Shown here: positions 16,006-24,478 of the stretch, piece after piece
How the letters are laid out: each line of letters starts with the position of its first letter
Position numbering within the stretch: position 1 is the stretch's first letter
Assembly: GCF_003044935.1 (NCBI RefSeq)
Contig: NZ_POXP01000003.1
Location: 62,001-126,000 of the forward strand
Origin: Neisseria subflava
GTDB taxonomy: Bacteria > Pseudomonadota > Gammaproteobacteria > Burkholderiales > Neisseriaceae
DNA: 64,000 bases
Direction: 5' to 3'
The notes under the pieces: model-generated
The model's database searches: none
What the model saw: the letters and a program-made list of their open reading frames with translations, nothing else
What the model was told of the DNA's origin: nothing
Made by a program: the position numbers and the translations under genes

Positions 16006-16872
16006 TTATTCTGCGCCGCGCGGATTGGCGTGCAATGGCGCAGCCAGCTCGAGGCGCATCGGTGTGCCTTTCGGGGCAAATACTGCATTGGCAACATTGG
16101 TTTGCAGGGATTCGGCAAACGAGCCGCGATACACTTTTGCGCCTTGGTGGGTCAGGTTGGATTGTACGTCGACGTACACTTCTCCGCCGATTTGACGCCA
16201 GAGGTGGCAGAAGGTGTAGTCTTCGGACAGATAGCGTTTGCTTTCAGGATCGACCATGCAGTCGAAGAAGCGGTAGTGCAGTCCTTTGTCTTCTCTGTTG
16301 TAGTCGCTGTCGGAGATGTAGTTCAACTCGGGGTAGGCTGCCATCATTTTTTCAAATACGCTGCGCTTGATAACCATGAAGCCGGTTGGCGCATCATGAA
16401 CTTTCATAAAACCGTCTTCATCGACTTTCAATACGATTTCACCGTTTTCATTTTTTTCGCTGGTGTTGACGGTATAAGAAGTGTACATGCGCTCGAAGTC
16501 GGCTTGGGTCGTGCCGGCCGGAACGCCTTCTTCAGGCCAGTTGTCGCGTTTGAGCGGATAAATGCCTGCTACAACGTCTTTGTCTGCCAAAAGCAGACGG
16601 TAGAATGAGTCGGGAGAGAAGCCGATGTCGGAGTCAATCCAGAATAAATGCGTCCATTCTTTGTTTTCCAAAAATTTGGCCACGCAGTTGTTGCGCGCGC
16701 GCGTAATCAGGCTTTCGCCGCGCTGCATCATTACTTGCAGCGGCAGGCCGAGGGAGGCGTTGGTGTGGACGATGTTCAGAAGCGAGAGGGTGTAGTTGTG
16801 GAAATATTTGCCGTCATGGCTGGGGGTCATAATGACGGGGTACATTTCGGCAAGGGCTGATTCGGGCAACAT
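16006..16872 (-). CDS. Putative glycosyltransferase (GT-A fold)
   Basis: 288 residues without membrane segments. The segment RARNNCVAKFLENKEWTHLFWIDSDIGF gives a clear GT-A type DxD (WIDSDIGF) followed by VVAGIYPLKR and a later SEDYTFCHLWRQIGG acidic motif. Related proteins occur in bacteria and phages as family-2-like transferases of unknown acceptor. Start ATG with GGAAAAG. It is isolated, with no other glycan gene adjacent, so the target is not predictable; LOS or protein glycan modification is possible. Confidence 0.72.
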   Translation of the reverse strand: MLPESALAEMYPVIMTPSHDGKYFHNYTLSLLNIVHTNASLGLPLQVMMQRGESLITRARNNCVAKFLENKEWTHLFWIDSDIGFSPDSFYRLLLADKDVVAGIYPLKRDNWPEEGVPAGTTQADFERMYTSYTVNTSEKNENGEIVLKVDEDGFMKVHDAPTGFMVIKRSVFEKMMAAYPELNYISDSDYNREDKGLHYRFFDCMVDPESKRYLSEDYTFCHLWRQIGGEVYVDVQSNLTHQGAKVYRGSFAESLQTNVANAVFAPKGTPMRLELAAPLHANPRGAE

Positions 16873-16943
16873 GACTTTTCCTTATTGTTGATTGTGAACT
16901 TTATTATTGTAAGGGATTTGATTGTATCAATAAACAAACCGTA

Positions 16944-17807
16944 CTATTTTGTTTGGTTGATCAGTCGGTATTGCGTGCGCAAAAATTCGTCTAAGACGGC
17001 CTGTTGTATTTCCAGCCGTTTGGAAACGGGGGAGGCGAAGCGTACGATGATGTGGTACACCTTGTCATCATGCGGCACGCGGGACACGCGCGGCTGGGCG
17101 GCGGGGGTAATAAAGAGTTTTTGCGCTTGAACGTTTTCCAAATATTGTTGGATAACGGGAACATAGGCTGCGCACGACGGCTCAAGAACGGCTTTCAGAC
17201 AGCCTATGATTTCGTCCGAATCCAAATGAATCGGCACGGGGATTTCCACCGTATGAATCACATAATTGCCCAAAATATTGTCGCGGCGTACGGTATGGCT
17301 CAAAAGCAGGCTGTTGGGAAACGAGAGCGTTTTGCCGGAAAGTTGGCCGATCAACGGATTAGGGCCGATTTGCATCATCAGCGTGTTCAGCATATTGATA
17401 TCGACCACCCGTCCGCGCAGGCCGTTGATTTCGATGTAGTCGCCGATGGAATATTGTTTGGTTACTGAGCGCAGGATGCTGCCGGACAAACACATAATCA
17501 GCTCTTTGGTCGCCACCACAATCGCTGCGGCTACCGCAAACATCGACAACGCCAAAGTTTGAATCTGCGCCGCCCAAATCATCGCCAGCCCGAGCAGGAT
17601 CAGCAACATGGTCACGTTGCGGCTGAACACCAGCGAGCGGCGTTTGTTTTCAATGCTCAAATCCGGATGGCTGCGAAAATGCGCCGAGAGCAAAATGCTG
17701 CGCCCGGCAATGACGGCCACAATCATCAACATCGACATCAACGCCGATTTAATAATTTCTTCACTGACAGGCAAAGCGTTCAGCCATTCATGCATGGTGT
17801 TCCACAT
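16944..17807 (-). CDS. Small-conductance mechanosensitive channel, MscS family
   Basis: 287 residues. Three N-terminal membrane helices (about 18-40, 65-88, 90-112), then the MscS beta domain with IGDYIEINGLRGRVVDINML and the PNSLL motif (LSFPNSLLL), then a C-terminal domain. Such channels release solutes on hypo-osmotic shock. AGGAAACAGG precedes the ATG. The downstream end (first codons after 16944) has no DUS pair. Confidence 0.9.
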   Translation of the reverse strand: MWNTMHEWLNALPVSEEIIKSALMSMLMIVAVIAGRSILLSAHFRSHPDLSIENKRRSLVFSRNVTMLLILLGLAMIWAAQIQTLALSMFAVAAAIVVATKELIMCLSGSILRSVTKQYSIGDYIEINGLRGRVVDINMLNTLMMQIGPNPLIGQLSGKTLSFPNSLLLSHTVRRDNILGNYVIHTVEIPVPIHLDSDEIIGCLKAVLEPSCAAYVPVIQQYLENVQAQKLFITPAAQPRVSRVPHDDKVYHIIVRFASPVSKRLEIQQAVLDEFLRTQYRLINQTK

Positions 17808-17828
17808 AATCCTGTTTCCTTTCCCTTC

Positions 17829-18323
17829 TTAGGCCGTCTGAAAACCCACGCGTTCAAAAATTTCTGCCGCACACGCTTCCGATACCGCAAACAAAGTTGC
17901 CACGCTGCCCAAAGCCCGTTGCGCTACCACGCTCAAATCATCGCGGCACACTTCGCCCAGCCACTCAACCGGCCGCACCAGCGACATTTTTTCATCGTCC
18001 CATTGCGGACAATGTACCGCACCGCCCGTAATCCTGCCAACCCGATAACGGCGCAGGGTAGGCGAGTAGGTCAATACGGCATCTCCATCGGCCAACTCGT
18101 TGACAAACCGCCACATCTGAGCCGCACCCGATTGCGCCGTTCTCAATTTCACATCCGGCACGGCTGAACGGTAAATATCCGTCAGTTCCTCACGGCCAAA
18201 ACCTTTTGCCGCCGCTTCGGCCAGCATGGGCCAGGCCAATGCCGCCACACCGCGTTCAAAAAATACATCATAAAGCGCACCTTGCGTGCTGCGAACCATA
18301 TAAAGTCTGGCTTGTTTTCCCAT
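17829..18323 (-). CDS. Stand-alone Mrr N-terminal-like / PUA-like domain protein
   Basis: 164 residues. The pattern LYMVRSTQGALYDVFFERGVAALAW, AAQMWRFVNELADGDAVLTYSPTLRRYRVGRITGG, PVEWLGEVCRDDLSVVAQRALGSVATLF matches the N-terminal module found in front of Mrr-type restriction endonuclease domains (reader domain of EVE/PUA-like character). Here the nuclease part is absent: the frame ends inside a DUS, with the last residues FQTA encoded by the DUS and stop TAA just after. It may be a truncated restriction gene or a self-standing regulator. The 21-bp gap to the MscS gene suggests cotranscription. Confidence 0.65.
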   Translation of the reverse strand: MGKQARLYMVRSTQGALYDVFFERGVAALAWPMLAEAAAKGFGREELTDIYRSAVPDVKLRTAQSGAAQMWRFVNELADGDAVLTYSPTLRRYRVGRITGGAVHCPQWDDEKMSLVRPVEWLGEVCRDDLSVVAQRALGSVATLFAVSEACAAEIFERVGFQTA

Positions 18324-18493
18324 TGCAGTACCTGTTTGTTTGAAGAACCCATCCCTTTGTTTCCATGTTACCTGTTACGGCTGAAAAATTCGATATTTTA
18401 CATTGCCGGAAGGGTTTGAAGTTCTCGCTGAAAATAAATGAATTATAGATGAAAGGCCGTCTGAAAAATAAAATAGGCTTATATATCAACAGA

Positions 18494-18508
18494 TGATATA
18501 TCGTAACA
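18494..18508. promoter_or_regulatory. Candidate Zur operator
   Basis: TGATATATCGTAACA closely resembles the neisserial Zur palindrome of the form TGTTATnnnATAACA. It lies 104 bases before the His-rich gene. Assignment rests on similarity to the consensus as I remember it. Confidence 0.5.
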
Positions 18509-18612
18509 ATATATTAATAACTGTAAAATTTTTTACGTTTGCATCAAAAAAAGATAAGATGAAAGAATCAATCGCGAAAGATTGCTATTCACTGAACATT
18601 AGGAGAGAAAAA

Positions 18613-18948
18613 ATGACCTGCAAAACCCACGAACATCATGACCACGTCCACGGCGCAAACTGCGGCCACACTGCCATCAAACACGAAGGCCACGTCGATT
18701 ATCTGCACGACGGCCACCTGCACCATGAGCACAACGGCCACTACGACGAGCACGCCCTGAGCGTCAATGAAACCAACCCTGACGGCTGCCATCCGGTTGA
18801 CACCTGCCAAGGCCACGTTCACGGCGAAGGTTGCGGCCACGAAGCCGTACCGCATGGCGATCACGTTGACTACATTGTCAACGGCCGTCTGCATCACCAA
18901 CACGGCGATCACTGCGACGACCATGGCCCGGTTGAAATCGTTAAATAA
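18613..18948 (+). CDS. Histidine-rich metal-binding protein
   Basis: 111 residues, about one quarter histidine, no signal peptide. It consists of two tandem modules of the form H-x-HVHGxxCGHxAxxHxxHVDYxxxGxLHHxH, separated by SVNETNPDGCHPVDTC, with paired cysteines. This suggests cytoplasmic zinc (or nickel/cobalt) storage or chaperoning. The ATG at 18613 has AGGAG nine bases upstream. The Zur-like box upstream fits expression under zinc starvation. Metal and partner are inferred, not shown. Confidence 0.75.
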   Translation: MTCKTHEHHDHVHGANCGHTAIKHEGHVDYLHDGHLHHEHNGHYDEHALSVNETNPDGCHPVDTCQGHVHGEGCGHEAVPHGDHVDYIVNGRLHHQHGDHCDDHGPVEIVK

Positions 18949-18988
18949 AACTGTTTTTCAGACGGCCTTTGATATGGGGCATCTGTAG

Positions 18989-19018
18989 GAAAAGGGGGTG
19001 TATTTTCACCCCCCTTTT
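18989..19018 (+). terminator. Terminator after the His-rich gene
   Basis: GAAAAGGGGGTG and CACCCCCCTTTTC flank a loop, with a single DUS about 20 bases earlier. Confidence 0.75.
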
Positions 19019-19058
19019 CATATATATTGTCGTACCCTACACTAAAACAGCCATTATT

Positions 19059-19415
19059 ATGTTTGACATCATATTTGTATTGGTATTCGGCAGGCTCCAA
19101 GCCTCCGGAACACTGAATTTCCCCGATAGGCTTTATCCCATCTGGAAATGGGCGCTAGGTGCAAGCATGCTTTATGCCGCGATAGGGACAATGCTGGGAT
19201 ATGCTTTCTCCGGTTCCTTCTCCCTAGTCAGCTTTTTGCTGATTATTGCCTTATCATCCGTCTGGTTCTCTCTGTATTTCAAACTGCTGCGGCTTACCGC
19301 CTCAAAAACTGTACTGAACCAATGTATTTACTGGGTGCTGGGTATTGTTTCGGCATTGTCGTTCCCCTTTATTGTGGGCTACCTTTCCCTATTGGCCAAA
19401 GGCTTTGTACAATAA
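19059..19415 (+). CDS. Hypothetical integral membrane protein
   Basis: 118 residues with three or four hydrophobic helices (around 1-12, 30-52, 55-72, 88-112). The start at 19059 (MFDIIFVLV) lacks a good ribosome binding site; a longer in-frame option from 18969 would run through the terminator hairpin and is unlikely. No family recognised. Convergent with dnaE. Confidence 0.6.
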   Translation: MFDIIFVLVFGRLQASGTLNFPDRLYPIWKWALGASMLYAAIGTMLGYAFSGSFSLVSFLLIIALSSVWFSLYFKLLRLTASKTVLNQCIYWVLGIVSALSFPFIVGYLSLLAKGFVQ

Positions 19416-19501
19416 ACTTTTCAGATAACCACTCTATCCAATAAGGCCGTCTGAAAGCCTGAATCCGTATTTGATTTATGTTTTTAAAGCGCTTTTTAAA
19501 C

Positions 19502-19540
19502 TAAAGGCCGTCTGAACGTATAGTTTCAGACGGCCTTTAG
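19502..19540. terminator. Inverted DUS pair between the membrane protein gene and dnaE
   Basis: AAAGGCCGTCTGAAC / TTTCAGACGGCCTTT facing across a short loop immediately after the dnaE stop; serves both convergent genes. A further single DUS lies at about 19444. Confidence 0.75.
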
Positions 19541-19542
19541 TG

Positions 19543-22500
19543 TTACCAATTCACGCGGACGGCCCTGCTGCCGAGCAATGTTTCCAGTTCGTCAAACAAG
19601 ACGGTGCTTGGTGTCACCATCCATTTTGGCGCAATTTTCAATTTGCCCGATGCTTTGCCGTTGCTGTACGACAGTTGCAGTGGGATGTGCGACGTGTCGG
19701 GCAGGCGGTGGGCGGTGAGGATGGCGGCGAGGTGTACGATGTTGTGGCCGGGGGCGAGGGCGAGGCTGAGGCTGCGGGCGTAGCGTTCGCGCGCCATTTG
19801 CAGGGTCATGACTTGGTTGGCCATGATGCGCAACCCGTCGCCACCGCCGTAGTCGTCGCGGCTGACTTTGGATTCGATAATCAGCACTTGGTCGGATTTG
19901 AGGTAGTCGGCGCAGTTTTCCAGCGTGTGGCCGCTGACCATGATTTCCACCAGACCGCTCAAATCTTCAAGGCTGACGAAGGCGATTTTGCCGCGCTTGC
20001 CCATCATGGTGCGCACGGCGGTCACGAACCCGGCGAGGCGCACGCTGTCTTGCGGTTTCAGACGGCCTAACTTGGTCGGGGCGATTTGGCGGACTTCTTG
20101 GGCATATGGGCCGAACGGGTGTCCGGACAGATAAAAGCCGATGACGGTTTTTTCTTCGGCGAGTTTTTCTGACTCGCTCCACATGGGCACGTCAACGAGC
20201 AGCACCGGTTCGATGGCGTCTTCCATCATGTCGAAAAGTCCGCCCTGATTGGCGTTGGCGGCTTTTTGGTCGGCGTTGTTCATGGCAAGGTCAATGTTCG
20301 CCAAGAGCATGGCGCGGTTGGGTTCGATGCTGTCGAACGCGCCGCCGCGTATCAGGGCTTCGAGGGTGCGGCGGTTCATGTGTTCTTTGCCAACGCGCTC
20401 GCAGAAGTCCAAGAGGCCGGTAAACTTGCCGCCGCTTTGCCGCGCGGCGATGATGGATTCGACGGCGGCTTCGCCCGTGCCTTTAATCGCGCCGAGTGCG
20501 TAGCGGATTTTCATGTTCGGATACGGCGTGAAGCGGTAGTCGGATTCGTTGATGTCGGGCGGCAGGAACTCGATGCCGTTGGCGCGGCAGTCGTCGTAGA
20601 AATGCTTGAGCTGGTCGGTATTGTCCAATTCAGACGACATAGTCGCCGCCATAAATTCGGCGGGATAGTGGGCTTTGAGCCATGCGGTCTGGTAGGAAAT
20701 CAGGGCGTAGGCGGCGGCGTGGGATTTGTTGAAACCGTAGCCGGCAAATTTTTCCATGTAGTTGAAGATTTCGTCGGATTTTTCGCGAGAAATGCCTTGT
20801 TTTGCCGCGCCTTCGGCGAAGATTTCTCGGTGTTTCACCATTTCTTCGGGTTTTTTCTTACCCATGGCGCGACGCAGCAAGTCCGCGCCGCCGAGCGAGT
20901 AGCCGCCGATAATTTGCGCCGCCTGCATCACTTGTTCTTGATACACCATAATGCCGTAGGTCGGCGCGAGGATACCTTCGAGCAGCGGGTGGATGTATTG
21001 GAATTCCTGACCCTTCATACGCGCGACGAAGTCTGGGATGTTGTCCATCGGGCCGGGGCGGTAGAGCGACACGAAGGCGATGAGTTCTTCAAACTTGGTC
21101 GTGTGCGCTGTTTTCAGCATTTTTTTCATACCGGTCGACTCGAACTGGAAGACGGCGGTGGTGTTCGTATCGCGGAAGATTTGGTAGGCAGCCTGATCGT
21201 CAAGCGGAATCTTGCCGACATCGACGATATCGCCGGTGGTGTTTTTGATGTTGTTCTGCGCCATTTCGATAATGGTCAAGTTGCGGAGACCCAAAAAGTC
21301 GAACTTCACCAAACCCACGTCTTCCACGTCGCCCTTGTCGTACATGGATACGGGCGAGGCGGATTCGTCCGCCTGATACACGGGGCTGTAATCGGAAATC
21401 TTGCCTGGCGCAATCAACACGCCGCCCGCGTGCATACCCAAACCGCGCGTCAGGTCTTCCAACTTTTTCGCCAGCGTAATGAGTTCGTCCGCTTCTTCTG
21501 CTTCAATTAATTCCTGAATCTGCGGCTCGGCCTCCATGGCTTTTTCCAAACTCAGGGGTTTGTTGGCTTCCAACGGAATCAGCTTGGACAGTTTGTCGCA
21601 CAGCATAAACGGCAGTTCCAGCACGCGTCCGACGTCGCGAATCACCGCTTTGGACGACATCGTGCCGAAGGTAACAATCTGGCTTACCGCATCCGCGCCG
21701 TATTTCTCGCGCACATATTCAATCACGCGGCCGCGGTTTGCCTGACAGAAGTCCACGTCAAAGTCAGGCATGGAGACGCGTTCAGGGTTCAAGAAACGCT
21801 CGAACAGCAGCGCGTATTTCAACGGGTCGAGGTCGGTAATCTTCAGCGAATACGCCACCAGCGAGCCTGCACCCGAACCACGGCCCGGCCCGACCGGACA
21901 GCCATGCGTTTTCGCCCAGTTGATAAAGTCTTGTACGATAAGGAAATAGCCGGGGAATTTCATCTGGATAATGATGTTCAGCTCAAAATCCAAACGTTCC
22001 TGATATTCCGGCATTTTTGCCGCACGCTCTGCCTCGTCGGGATAAAGCTGAACCATGCGTTCCTGCAAACCCTCGTTGGACAGTTTCACCAAATAATCAT
22101 CCAGCGACAGGCCGTCCGGGGTAGGGAAGAGCGGCAGGAAGTTTTTGCCCAATGTGATGTGCAGATTACAGCGTTTGGCAATTTCTACCGTGTTTTCCAA
22201 GGCTTCAGGCAAATCGGAGAAACGTTCGGCCATGGTTTCCGGCGGAATGAAAAACTGGCTCGGCGTGAAATCGCGCGGACGTTTTTTGTCCGTCAATACC
22301 CAGCCGCCTGCGATGCACACCCGCGCCTCGTGTGCGTTGAAATCGTCGCGGCTCATAAACTGTGTTGGATGCGTTGCCACCACCGGCAAGCCCAATTCTT
22401 CCGCCAGTTTCACGCTGCCTGAAACGCAAGCCTCCCATTCAGGGCGTTCGGGCAGGCGTTGCAGCTCTAAATAAAACGCATCGGGAAACCACTCCGCATA

Positions 22501-22977
22501 TTTCAACGCCGCCGCACGCGCCGCGTCTTCATTGCCGTTCAACAGATTTACGCCTACTTCGCCGTAATGCGCGCCACTCAAACAAATCAAGCCGCTGTTG
22601 TCGCCGTTTTCCAGCCATTCGGGATTGAGTTCCGCATGATGAATATTGCGGTCTTTGCCGACATAAGCCTCCGTCAAAAGCTCGCTCAAGCGCAGATAGC
22701 CCGCATCGTTGCGGATAATCAGCATGGCGCGAAACGGCTTGTCAGGCGCATTCGGATTACCTATCCACACATCCGCCGCGCCGATGGGCTTAATCCCTGC
22801 GCCGCGGCAGGCTTTATAGAATTTCACCAAACCGAATTCGTTCATCAAATCGCTGATGCCCAAAGCAGGCAAACCGTATTCCTGCGCTTTGGCAATCAGT
22901 TTTTTAATCCGCACCATACCGTCGGTAATCGAGAATTCGGTATGCAGGCGCAGGGGGATATAGGTCGGCTCGGTCAT
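19543..22977 (-). CDS. dnaE: DNA polymerase III subunit alpha
   Basis: 1144 residues, the replicative polymerase. An N-terminal PHP domain (LRLHTEFSITDG at 9-20) leads into the polymerase core: PVGPGRGSGAGS at 361-372 and the catalytic PDFDVDF at 404-410; further on GLGMHAGGVLIAP, YNFNKSHA-type GYGFNKSHAAAYA, then an OB fold near the C-terminus. I start at the ATG at 22977 (MTEPTYIPLR); the frame stays open 137 codons upstream but that part does not look like protein. Two single DUS lie just upstream of the start. Confidence 0.97.
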   Translation of the reverse strand: MTEPTYIPLRLHTEFSITDGMVRIKKLIAKAQEYGLPALGISDLMNEFGLVKFYKACRGAGIKPIGAADVWIGNPNAPDKPFRAMLIIRNDAGYLRLSELLTEAYVGKDRNIHHAELNPEWLENGDNSGLICLSGAHYGEVGVNLLNGNEDAARAAALKYAEWFPDAFYLELQRLPERPEWEACVSGSVKLAEELGLPVVATHPTQFMSRDDFNAHEARVCIAGGWVLTDKKRPRDFTPSQFFIPPETMAERFSDLPEALENTVEIAKRCNLHITLGKNFLPLFPTPDGLSLDDYLVKLSNEGLQERMVQLYPDEAERAAKMPEYQERLDFELNIIIQMKFPGYFLIVQDFINWAKTHGCPVGPGRGSGAGSLVAYSLKITDLDPLKYALLFERFLNPERVSMPDFDVDFCQANRGRVIEYVREKYGADAVSQIVTFGTMSSKAVIRDVGRVLELPFMLCDKLSKLIPLEANKPLSLEKAMEAEPQIQELIEAEEADELITLAKKLEDLTRGLGMHAGGVLIAPGKISDYSPVYQADESASPVSMYDKGDVEDVGLVKFDFLGLRNLTIIEMAQNNIKNTTGDIVDVGKIPLDDQAAYQIFRDTNTTAVFQFESTGMKKMLKTAHTTKFEELIAFVSLYRPGPMDNIPDFVARMKGQEFQYIHPLLEGILAPTYGIMVYQEQVMQAAQIIGGYSLGGADLLRRAMGKKKPEEMVKHREIFAEGAAKQGISREKSDEIFNYMEKFAGYGFNKSHAAAYALISYQTAWLKAHYPAEFMAATMSSELDNTDQLKHFYDDCRANGIEFLPPDINESDYRFTPYPNMKIRYALGAIKGTGEAAVESIIAARQSGGKFTGLLDFCERVGKEHMNRRTLEALIRGGAFDSIEPNRAMLLANIDLAMNNADQKAANANQGGLFDMMEDAIEPVLLVDVPMWSESEKLAEEKTVIGFYLSGHPFGPYAQEVRQIAPTKLGRLKPQDSVRLAGFVTAVRTMMGKRGKIAFVSLEDLSGLVEIMVSGHTLENCADYLKSDQVLIIESKVSRDDYGGGDGLRIMANQVMTLQMARERYARSLSLALAPGHNIVHLAAILTAHRLPDTSHIPLQLSYSNGKASGKLKIAPKWMVTPSTVLFDELETLLGSRAVRVNW

Positions 22978-23139
22978 GGCAAAATCGGCGTGAACAATAA
23001 AAGGCGTATTGTAGCAGGGTTGGCAGCTAAAGGCCGTCTGAAAACCAAATGTAATGGGTTTGGATAAAGCAAATAAAACAGAAGGGGGCTTTCTTTCAGA
23101 CGGCCATGTTAAAATATCGCCATTATTGGAAAGGATTGA

Positions 23140-23376
23140 ATGATGGAAGCAACAGTCTATCTTGAAGACAATGAATACATCGCTTTGTGCGACCTGTTGA
23201 AACTGGCCGGCCTTGCCGAAAGCGGCGGACAGGCAAAAGCATTTATCGCCGAAGGGCTGGTGTTGCGCAACGGCGAAACCGAAACCCGTAAAACCGCCAA
23301 AATACGTGGCGGCGAAGTGATTGAATTTGACGGCGCACGCTTGGAAATTGCCGATGGATACGACCCTGAAGAATAA
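23140..23376 (+). CDS. S4-like RNA-binding protein (YbcJ family)
   Basis: 78 residues made of one S4-like domain: LCDLLKLAGLAESGGQAKAFIAEGLVLRNGETETRK with the conserved R/K-xG-EVIEF end. YbcJ-like proteins bind structured RNA, perhaps in ribosome assembly or translation. AAAGGA precedes two tandem ATG codons (23140 and 23143); either can be the start. The 3' end overlaps the next gene by 23 bases in another frame. Confidence 0.88.
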   Translation: MMEATVYLEDNEYIALCDLLKLAGLAESGGQAKAFIAEGLVLRNGETETRKTAKIRGGEVIEFDGARLEIADGYDPEE

Positions 23377-23572
23377 AGCCGAAGCCATCTTGGGCGAACC
23401 GCTTTTAGACGAACCCGTCCGTCCTGAGTCGTGGGAATGTTGCGGCAGCGAATGCGGCGATGCCTGTATCCAGACAATGTATTGGGTGGAAAAAGCCCGA
23501 TATGATGCGCAACAGAGGAAATTGAAAGAAGCAGGTTGGATAGACGGCGAAGATGGTGCAAAGGCCGTCTGA
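23354..23572 (+). CDS. Oxidoreductase-like domain protein
   Basis: 72 residues. RPESWECCGSECGDACIQTMYW is the Cys-rich motif of the small oxidoreductase-like family (PF09791 type), probably a metal- or cluster-binding module. It overlaps the S4 gene and is translationally coupled to it. The final Lys-Ala-Val and stop are encoded by an AG-type DUS (AAG GCC GTC TGA). Confidence 0.8.
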   Translation: MDTTLKNKAEAILGEPLLDEPVRPESWECCGSECGDACIQTMYWVEKARYDAQQRKLKEAGWIDGEDGAKAV

Positions 23573-23620
23573 AAATGATTGGGCTTGATAGGAGCTGTGT
23601 TTCAAACAATGCTGCATTAA

Positions 23621-23660
23621 AGCCAATGCCGTCTGAAAGTTTCAGACGGCATTGGCTTTT
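23621..23660. terminator. Inverted AT-type DUS pair, terminator
   Basis: AGCCAATGCCGTCTGAAA faces its complement with almost no loop, followed by T6. Both arms are ATGCCGTCTGAA, the meningococcal/gonococcal dialect, unlike the AG type elsewhere. Convergent genes share it. Confidence 0.8.
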
Positions 23661-23672
23661 TTAAAGTTTAAA

Positions 23673-24134
23673 TTAAGATTGTGTTACCTCGGAAGCGGTT
23701 GCATTTTCAGGTGTGCCAGGTGCAGCATCGGCAGGAGCCTGATAATCTGTATTTTGCGATGAAGAGGGCTCGGCATTGTCATGTTTATGATGCTTATCAT
23801 GTTTACCAAAGTGTCGTTTGTCCTGATCGTCATCTTGTGCTACTGCCAATACTTTGCCGTTTTGAGCATCAACCAAAGCTTCGTATTCGACGCCGTCTTT
23901 CAAGATTTCTACTTTGTAACGGCCGCCCAAATGTTGTTTGTATTTGTAATCGACATCTTTAACGACGCCGCCCACTTCTGCTACCGCTGCTGCGGCTGCT
24001 TGCTGGCCGGAAACCTTTGCGAACATACCTTCTTTGAAAGCCATGGTACCTGCCGCACCGGCAACGCCCAAACTTGAAGCAATAATACCGGCAATGATGA
24101 GTTTTTTTGAAATAAAAGCGTTAATGCGTTTCAT
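23673..24134 (-). CDS. PepSY domain protein, exported
   Basis: 153 residues. An N-terminal segment with KRINAFISKK before a hydrophobic stretch (IIAGIIASSLGVAGAAG) is a signal peptide or anchor. A single PepSY domain follows (AAAVAEVGGVVKDVDYKYKQH, YKVEILKDGVEYEALVDAQNGKVL), then a His/Asp-rich segment (HFGKHDKHHKHD) and a Ser/Ala/Pro-rich tail. PepSY modules bind or inhibit proteases in the envelope; the His cluster hints at metal binding. Start ATG at 24134 with AAAGAAA upstream. Confidence 0.82.
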   Translation of the reverse strand: MKRINAFISKKLIIAGIIASSLGVAGAAGTMAFKEGMFAKVSGQQAAAAAVAEVGGVVKDVDYKYKQHLGGRYKVEILKDGVEYEALVDAQNGKVLAVAQDDDQDKRHFGKHDKHHKHDNAEPSSSQNTDYQAPADAAPGTPENATASEVTQS

Positions 24135-24478
24135 GATTTTCTTTCCTACTGTGTTGTTGAACGATGAATGTATTCTATGCCTCAACAATTAGCTGAACAT
24201 GAGCAAAACGCTAAGATGTGTAATGGGTTGCAATACTAAAATTAACACTTTAAATAATAATGGAGATCGAATCCGCGCTTTCAGACGGCCTTGCTAATAT
24301 GTTGTGATGGCATATTTGGTGGGGATTGTGGTTTGCGTGTGAAAACAAAAAAGCGTGATGAAAAAAGGGCATGTGTGAGACATGCCCCGGATTAAATGGT
24401 AAACGCGATGGTGAGAAACCAAATGACGGAATAAGATTTGCGGTTGGTCAACTTATCTTATTCCGCCTTGTTTTACAA
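24135..24478. other. Intergenic region between the PepSY gene and engB
   Basis: About 340 bp, AT-rich, containing one single DUS near 24281, the engB terminator hairpin and the PepSY gene's upstream region. No ORF of note. Confidence 0.6.
24367..24387 (-). terminator. Terminator of engB
   Basis: Read on the minus strand, GGGCATGT-CTCAC-ACATGCCC is followed by T6. It lies about 90 bases past the engB stop. Confidence 0.7.

Noticed and set aside
20266-21510. 414-codon plus-strand frame inside dnaE
   Set aside because: Antisense shadow of dnaE with no ribosome site or recognisable protein.
22978-23388. Upstream extension of dnaE by 137 codons
   Set aside because: The added sequence overlaps the S4 gene on the other strand and the DUS-rich spacer, and the ATG at 22977 gives the standard DnaE N-terminus.
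24256-24290. tRNA-like TTCGAATCC motif
   Set aside because: The sequence GATCGAATCCGCGC has no acceptor, D or anticodon arms around it.
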